This document shows positions 1-7,334 of a DNA stretch of 16,192 nt, in pieces. The notes below the pieces were generated by a model, which saw nothing but the letters and a program-made list of their open reading frames with translations, searched no databases and had not been told where the DNA came from. The translations under genes were made by a program, and so were the position numbers. Position 1 is the stretch's first letter. Each line of letters starts with the position of its first letter. The DNA comes from JBICHM01 sp043101835 (GTDB taxonomy: Bacteria > Planctomycetota > Phycisphaerae > Phycisphaerales > UBA1924): NCBI GenBank assembly GCA_043101835.1, contig JBICHM010000084.1, positions 1 through 16,192 on the forward strand. The letters are read 5' to 3'.

Positions 1-42
1 GCCCGCGACATCCTCGCGGCGTGGATCCCGACGGTGAAGTAA
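1..42 (+). CDS. 3' end of an unidentified protein-coding gene (partial)
   Basis: The first 42 bases read without interruption as fourteen codons ending in TAA at 40-42. The peptide tail is ARDILAAWIPTVK. The rest of the gene lies outside the window, and the tail is too short to name a family. Two things support a real gene end here: a stem-loop with a CTCTTT tail in the plus direction follows at 102-127, and the next gene converges from the other strand. The stop codon itself lies in the A-rich run that forms the T-tail of the opposite-strand terminator. Confidence 0.55.
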   Translation, partial: ARDILAAWIPTVK

Positions 43-66
43 AGAGCCCCGTGCGCGAGCACGGGG
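41..66 (-). terminator. Rho-independent-type terminator for minus-strand transcription (response regulator gene)
   Basis: Positions 47-54 (CCCCGTGC) pair perfectly with 59-66 (GCACGGGG) around a four-base loop. Read on the minus strand, the stem is followed directly by CTCTTT (46-41), so this end terminates transcripts coming from the response regulator at 218-796. In the plus direction the stem has no T-tail. It is paired with the plus-direction terminator at 102-127. Confidence 0.7.
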
Positions 67-101
67 ACACCCGAACGACGACACCCTGAGCGGACGACTG
101 A

Positions 102-127
102 CCCCGAGCTCGCGCTCGGGGCTCTTT
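102..127 (+). terminator. Rho-independent-type terminator for the plus-strand gene ending at 42
   Basis: Positions 102-109 (CCCCGAGC) pair perfectly with 114-121 (GCTCGGGG) around TCGC, and CTCTTT follows at 122-127. It would stop transcripts from the gene ending at 42. The tail GGGGCTCTTT (118-127) is also the exact reverse complement of 41-50, so the two terminators mirror each other. Confidence 0.7.
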
Positions 128-140
128 GCGTCAACGACAA

Positions 141-166
141 CCGCCCCCACATCCCTGCGGGGGCGG
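141..166 (-). terminator. Third hairpin downstream of the response regulator gene
   Basis: CCGCCCCC at 141-148 pairs with GGGGGCGG at 159-166 around a ten-base loop. In the minus direction the stem is followed by TTGTCGTTG, a poor T-run, so on its own this is a weak terminator or a 3'-end stabilising structure. It lies 52 bases beyond the response regulator stop codon. Confidence 0.4.
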
Positions 167-217
167 CGTCGTAAGTCTCTTCCTCAGGGCGGCGCCGTCC
201 GTGGCGCGGAGTCGGCG

Positions 218-796
218 TCAGGCGGCGATGTTCGTCGCCTGCTCGATCGCGTCCACGACCTGGCGGAACTGGAAGGGCTTCTTCAGGAAGCCGTCGAAGC
301 CCTGGCGGCGCAGCTGGCTGGCCTGGCCGTCGGTGAGCTTGCCGCTCATCGCGATGACCTTGGTCAGCTGCAGGTCGGGGTTCTCGTGGATGAGGTCGGC
401 GACCTTGCGCGCGTCGCCGCCGTTGACGTGCAGGTCGAGCAGGAGCACATGCGGCCGGAACTGGCCGCACTCGACGCCCGCGGCGAAGGCGTCGCCGGCG
501 ATGCGCACGTCGTACTCGGTCTCGTCCTTGATGAGGCGCTCGAGCGTGCCGAGCACGTCGGCGTCGTCATCGACGAGCAGCACGCGGATCTGGCCGGTCT
601 GCAGCCCGTCGAGCGGGATGCCGTGGGCCTTCATGAACTTGACCAGCTGGCTGACCGGGATGCGGCGGTCCTTCGACCCCGGGATCCGGTAACCCTTCAG
701 CTGGCCCGAATCGAACCACTTGGACACGGTGCGGGGCGCCACGTTGCAGACCTTGGCGACCTCTCCCGTGGTGAGCACATCTTTCGTGAAGGGCAT
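218..796 (-). CDS. Response regulator with N-terminal excisionase/MerR-type HTH and C-terminal receiver domain
   Basis: A 192-residue cytoplasmic regulator. Residues about 7-57 form a helix-turn-helix of the excisionase/BldC type (LTTGEVAKVCNVAPRTVSKW, then a wing with YRIPGSKDRRIP). Residues about 69-190 form a CheY-like receiver. The acidic cluster DDD is at 76-78, the phosphoacceptor Asp is D121 (LLLDLH), the switch Ser is S151 (AMSG) and the conserved Lys is K173 (KKPF), so phosphorylation chemistry appears intact. The ATG at 796 is chosen because GAGAGGTG precedes it and the HTH begins just after it; the open frame further upstream is spurious. Most DNA-binding response regulators carry the receiver first, so the order here is reversed. 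No histidine kinase is adjacent, which suggests an orphan regulator. The target genes are unknown. Confidence 0.9.
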   Translation of the reverse strand: MPFTKDVLTTGEVAKVCNVAPRTVSKWFDSGQLKGYRIPGSKDRRIPVSQLVKFMKAHGIPLDGLQTGQIRVLLVDDDADVLGTLERLIKDETEYDVRIAGDAFAAGVECGQFRPHVLLLDLHVNGGDARKVADLIHENPDLQLTKVIAMSGKLTDGQASQLRRQGFDGFLKKPFQFRQVVDAIEQATNIAA

Positions 797-978
797 GGCG
801 GACACCTCTCTGGGGCGGCGGGCCGTCTCCGCGAGCCTCGCCTGCCGCCAGTCCATCGGGTGAATCCAGGGGCCTCTTGACGCCTGCGCCGATCTTCCGG
901 CCTCCGACCTGTCGCGATGCCTGCGCCACCGGCGCGGCTCGTCCGGGCGGACTTGCGGGGGTCGACGCCCGATAACGC

Positions 979-1224
979 TCAGCCGCCGCTGACGGGCGGG
1001 ATGAGTGCGAGCGTGTCGCCCTCGGCGAGCCGGCGCGACGGTGGGGCGTACGCCTCGTTCACGGCGAGGGCGAGGGAGGCGCGGGCCTCGGCGATCGGCG
1101 CGTGGGCGGCAGCGAGCGCGTTCAGCGCATCGCCCGCGCACGCGCCGTCGGCGACGGTGATCTCGCGCTCGCGCCATCCGAGACGCTCGGCGAGACCGGC
1201 GAAGGCGAGCACGCGGATCTTCAT
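979..1224 (-). CDS. moaD: Molybdopterin synthase sulfur carrier subunit (MoaD)
   Basis: An 81-residue ubiquitin-fold protein. In the family, MoaD carries a C-terminal thiocarboxylate that donates sulfur to convert cyclic pyranopterin monophosphate to molybdopterin, working with MoaE. The sequence shows the family signature: a short beta-grasp protein opening with MKIRVLAFAGLAE, a core ending LALIPPVSGG, and the invariant terminal Gly-Gly (residues 80-81). The length matches the family (about 80). Its ATG overlaps the moeA stop codon in ATGA (1221-1224), so translation is probably coupled to moeA. No moaE is visible in the window. ThiS is a related Gly-Gly carrier, but the moeA partner argues for MoaD. 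Confidence 0.9.
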   Translation of the reverse strand: MKIRVLAFAGLAERLGWREREITVADGACAGDALNALAAAHAPIAEARASLALAVNEAYAPPSRRLAEGDTLALIPPVSGG

Positions 1225-2510
1225 TGCTGCGCCTCCCATGCCCAGGGCAGGAATCGCACGCGCGCGCCGTCGTTGATGGGCGCTGCGCCCGGCGCAAGGT
1301 CGATGAGGCCGTTGGTCGGCGCGGTGTGGGCGAGATCGCCGGAGCCGCGCCAGGCGGGGGCGCGCACGCGCCCGTCGGCTTCGAGGATCGCGGGTCGGAA
1401 GGTGCGGCGCAGCGCGCTCGGCGCGACGGATTCGGCGAGTTCGTGCTCGCGCCACGGCAGCGCGGCGCCGAGGCCTGCGAGGTGGCGCACGATCGGCCAG
1501 AGGAAGAGGTGCGCCGTCGCGAGCGCGGAGACGGGGTTGCCGGGGAGGCCGATGCAGATGCAGAACGGCTCGCGGCGGAGGGCGACGAGGATGGGTCGGC
1601 CCGGGCGGACCGCCGCGCCGCGGAGGAGGGTGTCGCAGCCGATCGCGTCGAAGGCGCCGGGGAAGAAGTCGCGCTCGCCGGCGGAGACGCCGCCGACGGT
1701 GACGACGAGGTCGCTGCTCGCCGCGGCTCGTTCGACGGCGCGGCGTGTCGCGTCGCGATCGTCGGAAAGGCGATGCGCCGCGAGCACTGGTGCGCCGACG
1801 GCGGAGGCGAAGCCGCGGAGGAGCGGGAGGGCGGCGTCACGGATCTGCTCGGGGCGGAGGGCGTCGGTCGGCGTCGCGGCGTCCACAATCTCGTCGCCGC
1901 TGGTCAGCAGTGTGAGTGACGGGGGGCCGCCGCGGATTTCGAGTGTCGTGGCGCCGACGGCGCTGGCGATCGCCGGGTGGTGCGGGGCGAGTCGCGTGCC
2001 GGCGGGGACGATCGTGTCGACGGCGCGCGCATCGGCGCCCTGCCGGTGGACCGACTGCCCGGGTACAGCGGCCTCGGCGTGAATGGTGACGACGGGGTGG
2101 CCCCGGTCGGTCTGCTCGTGGGGGATGACGGCGTCGGCGTCGGGGGGGAGTGGCGCCCCGGTGGCGATGCGCACGCACTCGCCCTGCTTGATCGATGGCC
2201 CTGGCCCGGCGCCGGCGGGGGTCTCGCCGACGATGCGGAGCCGAGCGCCTTCGCGGATGTCGGCGGCGCGCACGGCGTAGCCGTCCATCTCGGCCCGGTC
2301 GAAGGGGGGCTGGTCGCGGTCGGCGAGGATCGGGGCGGCGAGCGTCGCGCCGAGGCAGAATTCCACGGCGCGCCGGCGCGCCGGAATGGCGGTGGGCAGC
2401 GCGTCGAGGACGCGCGCGAGGGCCTCGGGGTAATCGGGCAGGGGGGGCATGCGGAGGGACTGTATCGGGCCTTCCGGGGCAGTCTCGCTGGGGCGCGCCG
2501 GGGTATTCAT
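1221..2510 (-). CDS. moeA: Molybdopterin molybdenumtransferase (MoeA)
   Basis: A 429-residue cytoplasmic enzyme that, in the family, inserts molybdate into adenylylated molybdopterin to give the molybdenum cofactor. Motifs in order are DGYAVRAAD (76-84), ATGAPLPPDADAVIPHEQ (116-133), TSGDE (203-207), GGVSAGERDFF (273-283), the basic RPGRP (302-306) and GLPGNPVSA (321-329). These match the MoeA/gephyrin E-domain, and the length is close to the usual 400-410. The start at 2510 is chosen because AAGGTGG lies about ten bases upstream; the first 20 residues are low-complexity and precede the conserved fold. It is the first gene of a two-gene transcript with moaD and diverges from the HEAT-repeat gene across a 244-base region. 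Confidence 0.93.
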   Translation of the reverse strand: MNTPARPSETAPEGPIQSLRMPPLPDYPEALARVLDALPTAIPARRRAVEFCLGATLAAPILADRDQPPFDRAEMDGYAVRAADIREGARLRIVGETPAGAGPGPSIKQGECVRIATGAPLPPDADAVIPHEQTDRGHPVVTIHAEAAVPGQSVHRQGADARAVDTIVPAGTRLAPHHPAIASAVGATTLEIRGGPPSLTLLTSGDEIVDAATPTDALRPEQIRDAALPLLRGFASAVGAPVLAAHRLSDDRDATRRAVERAAASSDLVVTVGGVSAGERDFFPGAFDAIGCDTLLRGAAVRPGRPILVALRREPFCICIGLPGNPVSALATAHLFLWPIVRHLAGLGAALPWREHELAESVAPSALRRTFRPAILEADGRVRAPAWRGSGDLAHTAPTNGLIDLAPGAAPINDGARVRFLPWAWEAQQ

Positions 2511-2754
2511 TGACACCACCTTCGGCCCGCCGGTAGATTCGCCCCTTCGCGGCTGGGATCCGACCCCGCACCGATGCCGTATCACTGGACGCGCGGGCGG
2601 CGCAGGAGGGGGTGTCTCCCTGCACTGACCGGTTGCGAACCCCGGTTTGCGGCCTCCAGGGATCGTTCCCGAACGCGGCCCGCTATCCTTGCCCCTGCGT
2701 CGCACCGCCCGACGCCCTCAGACGACCCGGCCCGCCAGCAGAGGAATACCGATC
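2511..2754. promoter_or_regulatory. Divergent intergenic region between moeA and the HEAT-repeat protein gene
   Basis: These 244 bases must hold promoters for both directions, but no strong sigma-70 consensus is evident. Two imperfect direct repeats, CCGGTTGCG (2629-2637) and CCGGTTTGCGG (2642-2652), sit 13 bases apart. A short palindrome CGTTCCCGAACG (2664-2675) follows, just before a weak -10-like TATCCT (2684-2689). The repeats could be operator half-sites, but nothing in the sequence identifies the regulator. The ribosome binding site of the plus-strand gene is AGAGGA at 2740-2745. Confidence 0.3.
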
Positions 2755-4929
2755 GTGCCGATCCGAAACGCAGCGAGCGTGACCAGCCTCATCACCTGCA
2801 CCCTCGCGACCCTCTCCGGGGCGGCCCTGGCCATCGATACGGCGACCCCCGCCTACGCCCAGGCCCAGAACCAGCCCACGCGCGAGCAGTTGCTCAGCGA
2901 CTTCAACCACTACGTGCTGATCCGCAACGACGACCTGGCCCTCGCCAACGCCCGGGCCCTGCTCGAGCGCGGCATGGAGCCGGTGGAGTTTGTCGCGCTC
3001 ATCGAGGACTCCGGTCGCGAGGCCGAGCGGTTCGAGGACGCCATCCGGCGCGCGATGGTGGTGCCGGCGCTCGAGGGCGTGTCGGGCGACCTCTTCAAGA
3101 TGTTCGAGCAGGGCAAGCTCGATCGGGCGCGGGACCCGAATCAGATCGCGCAGAACATTCAGTTCCTGATCCAGAACCCGCGCGCCCGCCTGCTGGCGGC
3201 TGAGCGGCTTCGGGCCGCGGGCGAGTACGCCGTGCCGCAGCTCCTGCAGGTGCTGGTGGCGCGGTCGAACCCGGCGCTCGAGACGGAAGTGCAGCGGATC
3301 CTGATCAGCATGGGCGCCGATGCGGTGGCCCCGCTGTCGGCGGCGCTGCTCGATGTTGATCCGATTACGCAGGAGCGCTTGGCGCGCGCGCTCGGGTACA
3401 TCGGCAGCCGCGCATCGCTGCCGTACCTCGCGTCGCTGCGCGACAACGCCGGCAGCGAAGCTGCGGCGACGAGTGCGCGGGAAGCGATTCTGCGCATTGC
3501 AACGGCCGACGACGACATCAACGATGTCGCGTCGCTCTACCTCGCGCTCGCGGAGGCGTACTACGCCGAGCAGACGAGCCTGACGCGCTTCCCACGGGAG
3601 GAGCACCAACTGCTGTGGAGTTTCGACCCCGGCGTCGGGCTCTTCCCGACCGCGATCCGCACGCCCGTGTTCCACGAGACGCGCGCGATGGCGCTTGCCG
3701 AGACGACGCTGGCGCTGGATCCGACGATGGAAGACGCCGCGGCGCTGTGGATCGCGTCGAACTTCTCGCGCGAGATCGACAGCCCCGCCGGCTACACCAG
3801 CCCGGCGTACGACCGCGCGCGTGATGCGAAGTACTACGCCGTCGCCAGCGGCGCCAGGATCAGCCAGATGGTGCTCGCCCGGGCGCTCGAGGACAGCGAC
3901 ACCCCGCTGGCGCGGCGCACGCTCGAAGCGCTGCGTCTGACCGCCGGCGGCTCGAGCATCGCCGAGGCCGGTCCGCTGACCGACGCCCTGGTGTATCCGG
4001 ATCGTCGCGTGCAGTACGAGGCGGCGCTCGCGCTTGCGTCGGCTCGCCCGGCGACGCCCTTCCCGGGCGCCGAGCGCGTCGTGCCGTTGCTGGCCAGCGC
4101 CGTGCGGACCTCCGGCGACCGATTCGCCGTCGTCATCGCTCGCGCTCCTGAGGAGCAGCAGCGCCTCAACGATCTGCTCAGCGGGATGGGCTTCACGGTG
4201 CTCGCGCCGGCGTCGACGCTCTCGGGTGTCGCGACGGCGGTGGCCGAGGCGCCCGGCGTCGATCTGGTCGTGACGAGCCTCGCCCCCGGGGCGACGCGCG
4301 AGACGATCGCCGAGGCCAGCGCCGACCCGCGCCTCCGCGCGGCGCCGCTGCTGGCGCTGCTGCCCGGTGACGAGCAGATCGAACTCTTCTTCCAGACGAA
4401 CACGAATGAACGGATCGCGGCGGTCCGCGCCGGCGTGAACGATCAGCAGTTCGCGCAGGCCGTCGAGGACGTGTCGGAGCGCGCTCTCGGCCCCGCCGTC
4501 GGCGCCGACGAGGCGTACACCTACGCGTACGATTCGCTCTCGTCGCTGCGTGACCTGGCGGTCAGCGGCGGCTCGGTGCTCGACCCGCTCGACGCCGCCC
4601 GCTCGCTCGTGATCGCCCTCGACGAGATCGGCGACACCGATCTGCGCTACGGCGTGGCAGATGTGCTCAGCAACCTCAACAGTCAGTCGGTGCAGCAGGC
4701 GCTGATGACCGCGGCGATGGACGAGGAGGGCGACACGCGCGTCGACATGCTCGACCTGGTCGCGCACTCGGCCAAGCGCTTCGGCAACATGCTCGACCGG
4801 CGCCAGATCGCGTCGCTCGGGCGTCTGGCCAGCGAGGGCGGCGATGACGAGGCGACCGCCGCCGCGGCGCTGCTCGGCGCCTTGAACCTCGACGATCGTG
4901 ACCTGGCGACGCTGATCCTCGAAGGCTGA
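2755..4929 (+). CDS. Exported HEAT-repeat protein with an internal degenerate receiver-like domain
   Basis: A 724-residue protein with no named family I can assign. The start is a GTG preceded by AGAGGA at nine-base spacing, because this places a signal peptide exactly at the N-terminus: a short basic start, hydrophobic SLITCTLATLSGAALA, and likely cleavage after residue 26 or after AYA35. Residues about 143-250 are HEAT-like helical repeats (LLQVLVARSNPALETEV, LGYIGSRASLPYLASL). Residues about 265-440 are helical, partly TPR-like (AMALAETTLALDPTMEDAAALW). Residues about 455-575 resemble a CheY-type receiver: a beta strand FAVVIA, helix, MGFTVLAPAS, then DLVVTSLAPG where the phosphoacceptor Asp is replaced by Ser. 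The acidic pair and the conserved Lys are also absent. Residues 600-724 are again HEAT-like. A scaffold role in the periplasm is inferred from the architecture only. Confidence 0.8.
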   Translation: MPIRNAASVTSLITCTLATLSGAALAIDTATPAYAQAQNQPTREQLLSDFNHYVLIRNDDLALANARALLERGMEPVEFVALIEDSGREAERFEDAIRRAMVVPALEGVSGDLFKMFEQGKLDRARDPNQIAQNIQFLIQNPRARLLAAERLRAAGEYAVPQLLQVLVARSNPALETEVQRILISMGADAVAPLSAALLDVDPITQERLARALGYIGSRASLPYLASLRDNAGSEAAATSAREAILRIATADDDINDVASLYLALAEAYYAEQTSLTRFPREEHQLLWSFDPGVGLFPTAIRTPVFHETRAMALAETTLALDPTMEDAAALWIASNFSREIDSPAGYTSPAYDRARDAKYYAVASGARISQMVLARALEDSDTPLARRTLEALRLTAGGSSIAEAGPLTDALVYPDRRVQYEAALALASARPATPFPGAERVVPLLASAVRTSGDRFAVVIARAPEEQQRLNDLLSGMGFTVLAPASTLSGVATAVAEAPGVDLVVTSLAPGATRETIAEASADPRLRAAPLLALLPGDEQIELFFQTNTNERIAAVRAGVNDQQFAQAVEDVSERALGPAVGADEAYTYAYDSLSSLRDLAVSGGSVLDPLDAARSLVIALDEIGDTDLRYGVADVLSNLNSQSVQQALMTAAMDEEGDTRVDMLDLVAHSAKRFGNMLDRRQIASLGRLASEGGDDEATAAAALLGALNLDDRDLATLILEG

Positions 4930-4955
4930 GTCGCTCGACAACCTGACCAACAGAA

Positions 4956-4988
4956 AACGCCCCGGAGCGGCTCGCGCTCCGGGGCGTT
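4956..4988. terminator. Bidirectional hairpin terminator between convergent genes
   Basis: A perfect 14-base-pair stem (AACGCCCCGGAGCG at 4956-4969 with its complement at 4975-4988) encloses a five-base loop. In the minus direction the stem runs into TTTTCTG, a usable T-tail for the recombinase transcript. In the plus direction GTTGTTC follows, a weaker tail for the HEAT-repeat gene ending at 4929. Its placement between two convergent stop codons fits a shared terminator. Confidence 0.85.
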
Positions 4989-5016
4989 GTTCATTGGTCG
5001 GTTCTGATGGTGAGGC

Positions 5017-6021
5017 TCAGGAGGCCTCGGCGCGCGGGTGGGCGTCGTCGTAGGCGTCGCGCATGCGCTGGGCGGTAAGGTGGGTGTAGATCTGCGTCGT
5101 CGAGAGCGACTGGTGGCCGAGCAGCTCCTGCACGCTGCGCAGGTCGGCGCCGTTCTCGAGCAGGTGCGTCGCGAAGGAGTGACGCAGCGTATGCGGGCTG
5201 ATCGAAGGGTCGAGGCCGACGGCGCGGAGGTACTTGTCGAGCTTGCGGCGCACGCTGCGGCTGGAGATGCGCCCGCCGTGCTTGTTCAGGAAGAGCACGC
5301 GTTCGCGACGATCGGGGGCCCAGCACTCACGGAAGCGCGGGTCGCGCTGCACCATCTGCACATAGTGGCGGATGGCGCGGAGGGCGTGGGAGCCGAGCGG
5401 GACGAGGCGCTCCTTGCGCCCCTTGCCGCGAACGAGCAGGGCCTCGCCGGTCTCGTCGAGGTCCTCGAAGGTGAGGTCGACGATCTCGCTGACCCGGATG
5501 CCGGTCGAGAAGAGGGTCTCGAGCATGGCGCGGTCGCGGGCGCCGAGGACCTCGTTGTCGTCGGGCGCGGCGAGGAGGCGCTCGATCTGCTCGAGGCTGA
5601 CGACCTTGGGCAGACGCTTGGCCTGCTTGGGCGTGCGGATGAGCGTCATCGGGTTCGCGTCGACAAAGGAGCGCTTGTGCGCCCACTTGTAGAAGGATCG
5701 CAGCGTGGCGATCTTGCGCGCCATCGTGGCGGTGGAGTACTGCTGATCGGCGAGGTGGACGAGGAAGCCGCGCACCATCTCGACCTGCGCGTGGCAGATG
5801 ACACTGGTGATGGTGCCGTTGGGCGTCGTGGCCTGGCCGTTCATGCGCGTCTGGAAGGCGGCCTGCTCCTTCGAGGGGTCGGGCTGGAGGCCGGTGTCCT
5901 CGATGAGGAAGGCCAGGAACTGGCGCAGGTCGGCGCCGTAGCACTTGGCCGTGTAGGGGCTGAAGTGCCGCTCCTCGGTGAGGTACGACTGGAACGCTTC
6001 GATGATGGGCAGGCTGGTCAT
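5017..6021 (-). CDS. xerC: Tyrosine recombinase of the XerC/XerD family
   Basis: A 334-residue site-specific recombinase, most likely one of the pair that resolves chromosome dimers at dif. The N-terminal SAM-like core-binding domain is residues 1-125. The catalytic domain follows with every active-site residue: R176 (TGIRVSE), K200 (RGKGRKER), H277 and R280 (HTLRHSFATH), H303 (LGHQSLSTTQ) and nucleophile Y312 (IYTHL). It is about 35 residues longer than typical XerC/D because of an insert around residues 43-75 (QPDPSKEQ through PNGTITSV) in the N-terminal domain. The ATG overlaps the stop of the preceding small gene (ATGA, 6018-6021), so it is probably translated by coupling; no good Shine-Dalgarno is seen. 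XerC and XerD cannot be told apart safely from this sequence. No att-like repeats or cargo suggest a mobile integrase. Confidence 0.9.
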   Translation of the reverse strand: MTSLPIIEAFQSYLTEERHFSPYTAKCYGADLRQFLAFLIEDTGLQPDPSKEQAAFQTRMNGQATTPNGTITSVICHAQVEMVRGFLVHLADQQYSTATMARKIATLRSFYKWAHKRSFVDANPMTLIRTPKQAKRLPKVVSLEQIERLLAAPDDNEVLGARDRAMLETLFSTGIRVSEIVDLTFEDLDETGEALLVRGKGRKERLVPLGSHALRAIRHYVQMVQRDPRFRECWAPDRRERVLFLNKHGGRISSRSVRRKLDKYLRAVGLDPSISPHTLRHSFATHLLENGADLRSVQELLGHQSLSTTQIYTHLTAQRMRDAYDDAHPRAEAS

Positions 6022-6317
6022 GAGTGGTTCCCGATCCGGGTCGCCGCGTCGGGTTGCGGCGAGGACGACATGAAGTGCGCGGCGCCGGTTCGGTCCGCGA
6101 CGAGACCTTGCAGTTCTGATCCGATGCACGAGCCGAGGGCGTGGGCGAGTACTGCGGCGTCAAACCAGTCGAACCCGTCGTCCGCTTCGGCGAGTCGGGC
6201 GGCCTCGTCGAGCAGCGCCGGCTCTTCGCCGGGCGCGCACGCGAAGCGCCAGGTGTGCCCACGCTTGATGAGCGTGACCTCGCGTCGTGCGTCGTTCGAG
6301 TCGATCTGGACGGACAT
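6018..6317 (-). CDS. Small conserved-looking hypothetical protein coupled to the recombinase
   Basis: A 99-residue protein I do not recognise. It is acidic in the middle (EEPALLDEAARLAEADDGFDWFDAAVLAHALG, a likely amphipathic helical region at about residues 31-62), with a basic beta-like N-terminal stretch (REVTLIKRGHTWRFACAPG) and no signal peptide or membrane segment, so it is probably cytoplasmic. Two Cys residues occur (CAPG, GSCIG) without a metal-site pattern. The ATG at 6317 is chosen because GGGAGG and AAGG lie upstream and the extended frame before it is low-complexity. Its stop overlaps the start of the xer gene by four bases, which suggests stoichiometric co-expression with the recombinase. 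Confidence 0.7.
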   Translation of the reverse strand: MSVQIDSNDARREVTLIKRGHTWRFACAPGEEPALLDEAARLAEADDGFDWFDAAVLAHALGSCIGSELQGLVADRTGAAHFMSSSPQPDAATRIGNHS

Positions 6318-6379
6318 GCCGCCTTCGCCTCCCACTTGCCTGGCGTGTCGCCGGGGTCGGGAGGGGGGAGGCGGGGCGG

Positions 6380-7174
6380 TCAGTCCGCGTCGGCCAGTGT
6401 CCTGGCGACTCGGATCCGCTCCGCGTCCAGCAGCCGCTCCGTCAGCCGGTGGCACGCGAACTCGGTGAACAGCGACATGCTCGCTTGATAGCGTTGCCAG
6501 CCCATGGCGGATTCGGGGTCGTGCCGGCCCGACGCGTAGTCACGCAGGCGCATGAGCACCTCGTGGTTCGACGCGTCGAGATGGTCGGCGACGCTGCTGA
6601 CCGGGGTGGTCGGGCTCGACCGCGTCGGCAGCGTGTAGTCGGTGGTGGCAGCCTGCAGGGCGCGGGGGTCGACACCGGGCGTTCGGGCCGCGGGCGCCCG
6701 CATCTCGTCGCGCAGGACGAACAGCGAGAGCGCGAGGCCGATCTTCGGGGGTTCGTAGGGGTCCCACGCGGTGATCGATCCGGCGATGACGGCGTCGGCC
6801 CCGAGCAACTGGGCGACCTGCACCGCGCTGGCGGGGGAATCGATGGACTCGATGCCCAGCGAGCGCATTGCCTCGATGACCCGGTTCACCGGGATGGCGT
6901 CGAGGCCGGCGGTCTGCTGCACCTGCGCGACGAGGGCGTCGGACACGAGCAGCGGGTCTGCATCGGTCGTGCCCGATTCATTCGCCATCGGCGCGACCGC
7001 CCAGAGGAAGTCGGCGCCGGCGGCCGGGTAGGGGCTCGTCAGCGTGCGCGGGGCGTGCAGTTTCTCCGATGCGCAGCCGGCGAGCGACAGCGCAGGGAGG
7101 AGGATCGCGATCACGAAGCCGAGCGCACGGTGGCGTGCGCGCCGGCTGGTGAGCATGTCGTGTTCGGTTGCCAT
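6380..7174 (-). CDS. Lipoprotein with CsgG/TolB-D1-like domain
   Basis: A 264-residue predicted lipoprotein. The N-terminus has a basic stretch (RRARHR), a hydrophobic core (ALGFVIAILLPALS) and lipobox LAGC with Cys34 as the lipidation site. Mature residues about 50-155 read like the alpha/beta fold shared by CsgG-like lipoproteins, LpoB and the TolB N-terminal domain: WAVAPMANESG, then a helix LVSDALVAQVQQ, AIPVNRVIEAMRSLGI, VAQLLGADAVIAGSITAWDPYEPPKIGLALSLFVL. The C-terminal third is helical (DHLDASNHEVLMRLRDYASG). The family call comes from pattern only; no catalytic residue is expected. Start 7174 has a weak CAGGA upstream; an internal ATG at 7156 is possible but has no ribosome site. It lies 160 bases downstream of a TolB-like propeller lipoprotein and may work with it at the envelope. 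Confidence 0.65.
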   Translation of the reverse strand: MATEHDMLTSRRARHRALGFVIAILLPALSLAGCASEKLHAPRTLTSPYPAAGADFLWAVAPMANESGTTDADPLLVSDALVAQVQQTAGLDAIPVNRVIEAMRSLGIESIDSPASAVQVAQLLGADAVIAGSITAWDPYEPPKIGLALSLFVLRDEMRAPAARTPGVDPRALQAATTDYTLPTRSSPTTPVSSVADHLDASNHEVLMRLRDYASGRHDPESAMGWQRYQASMSLFTEFACHRLTERLLDAERIRVARTLADAD

Positions 7175-7334
7175 GGCGTCCTGCCGTTCGGGCCCGGGCT
7201 CCGCCGGGCGAATCGAAGTGGCCGCCTTGTGGTGCATCCCTGCCGGCGGCCCGGCGCCCCGTCCGTGGGGCGTCCGTGCGAAGCGCCGGTGTCGGCTTTC
7301 GCCGACCCCGAGCGCGAGGAGGTCGTCTGTCTGT

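Noticed and set aside
797..1888. N-terminal extension of the response regulator frame to 556 residues
   Set aside because: It would overlap moaD and moeA in another frame and reads as Arg/Ser/Pro-rich noise. The ATG at 796 has a good ribosome site and begins just before the HTH.
2683..4950. 755-residue open frame on the minus strand opposite the HEAT-repeat gene
   Set aside because: The translation is Arg/His/Gly-rich without domains, as expected for an antisense shadow in high-GC DNA. The plus strand has a signal peptide, repeats and a ribosome site.
5017..6021. Tyrosine recombinase as an integrase of an integrated element
   Set aside because: No tRNA gene, flanking direct repeats, phage or cargo genes were seen, and the gene is coupled to a small housekeeping-like gene. 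The sequence fits chromosomal XerC/D.
5038..6468. 476-residue plus-strand frame across the recombinase
   Set aside because: It is antisense to a Xer gene with a complete active site and shows Ala/Val/Glu/Gly-biased composition with no motif.
7251..7272. Hairpin CGCCCC/GGGGCG between the two lipoprotein genes as a terminator
   Set aside because: The stem is only six base pairs and has no T-tail in either direction, so it is unremarkable in such GC-rich DNA.
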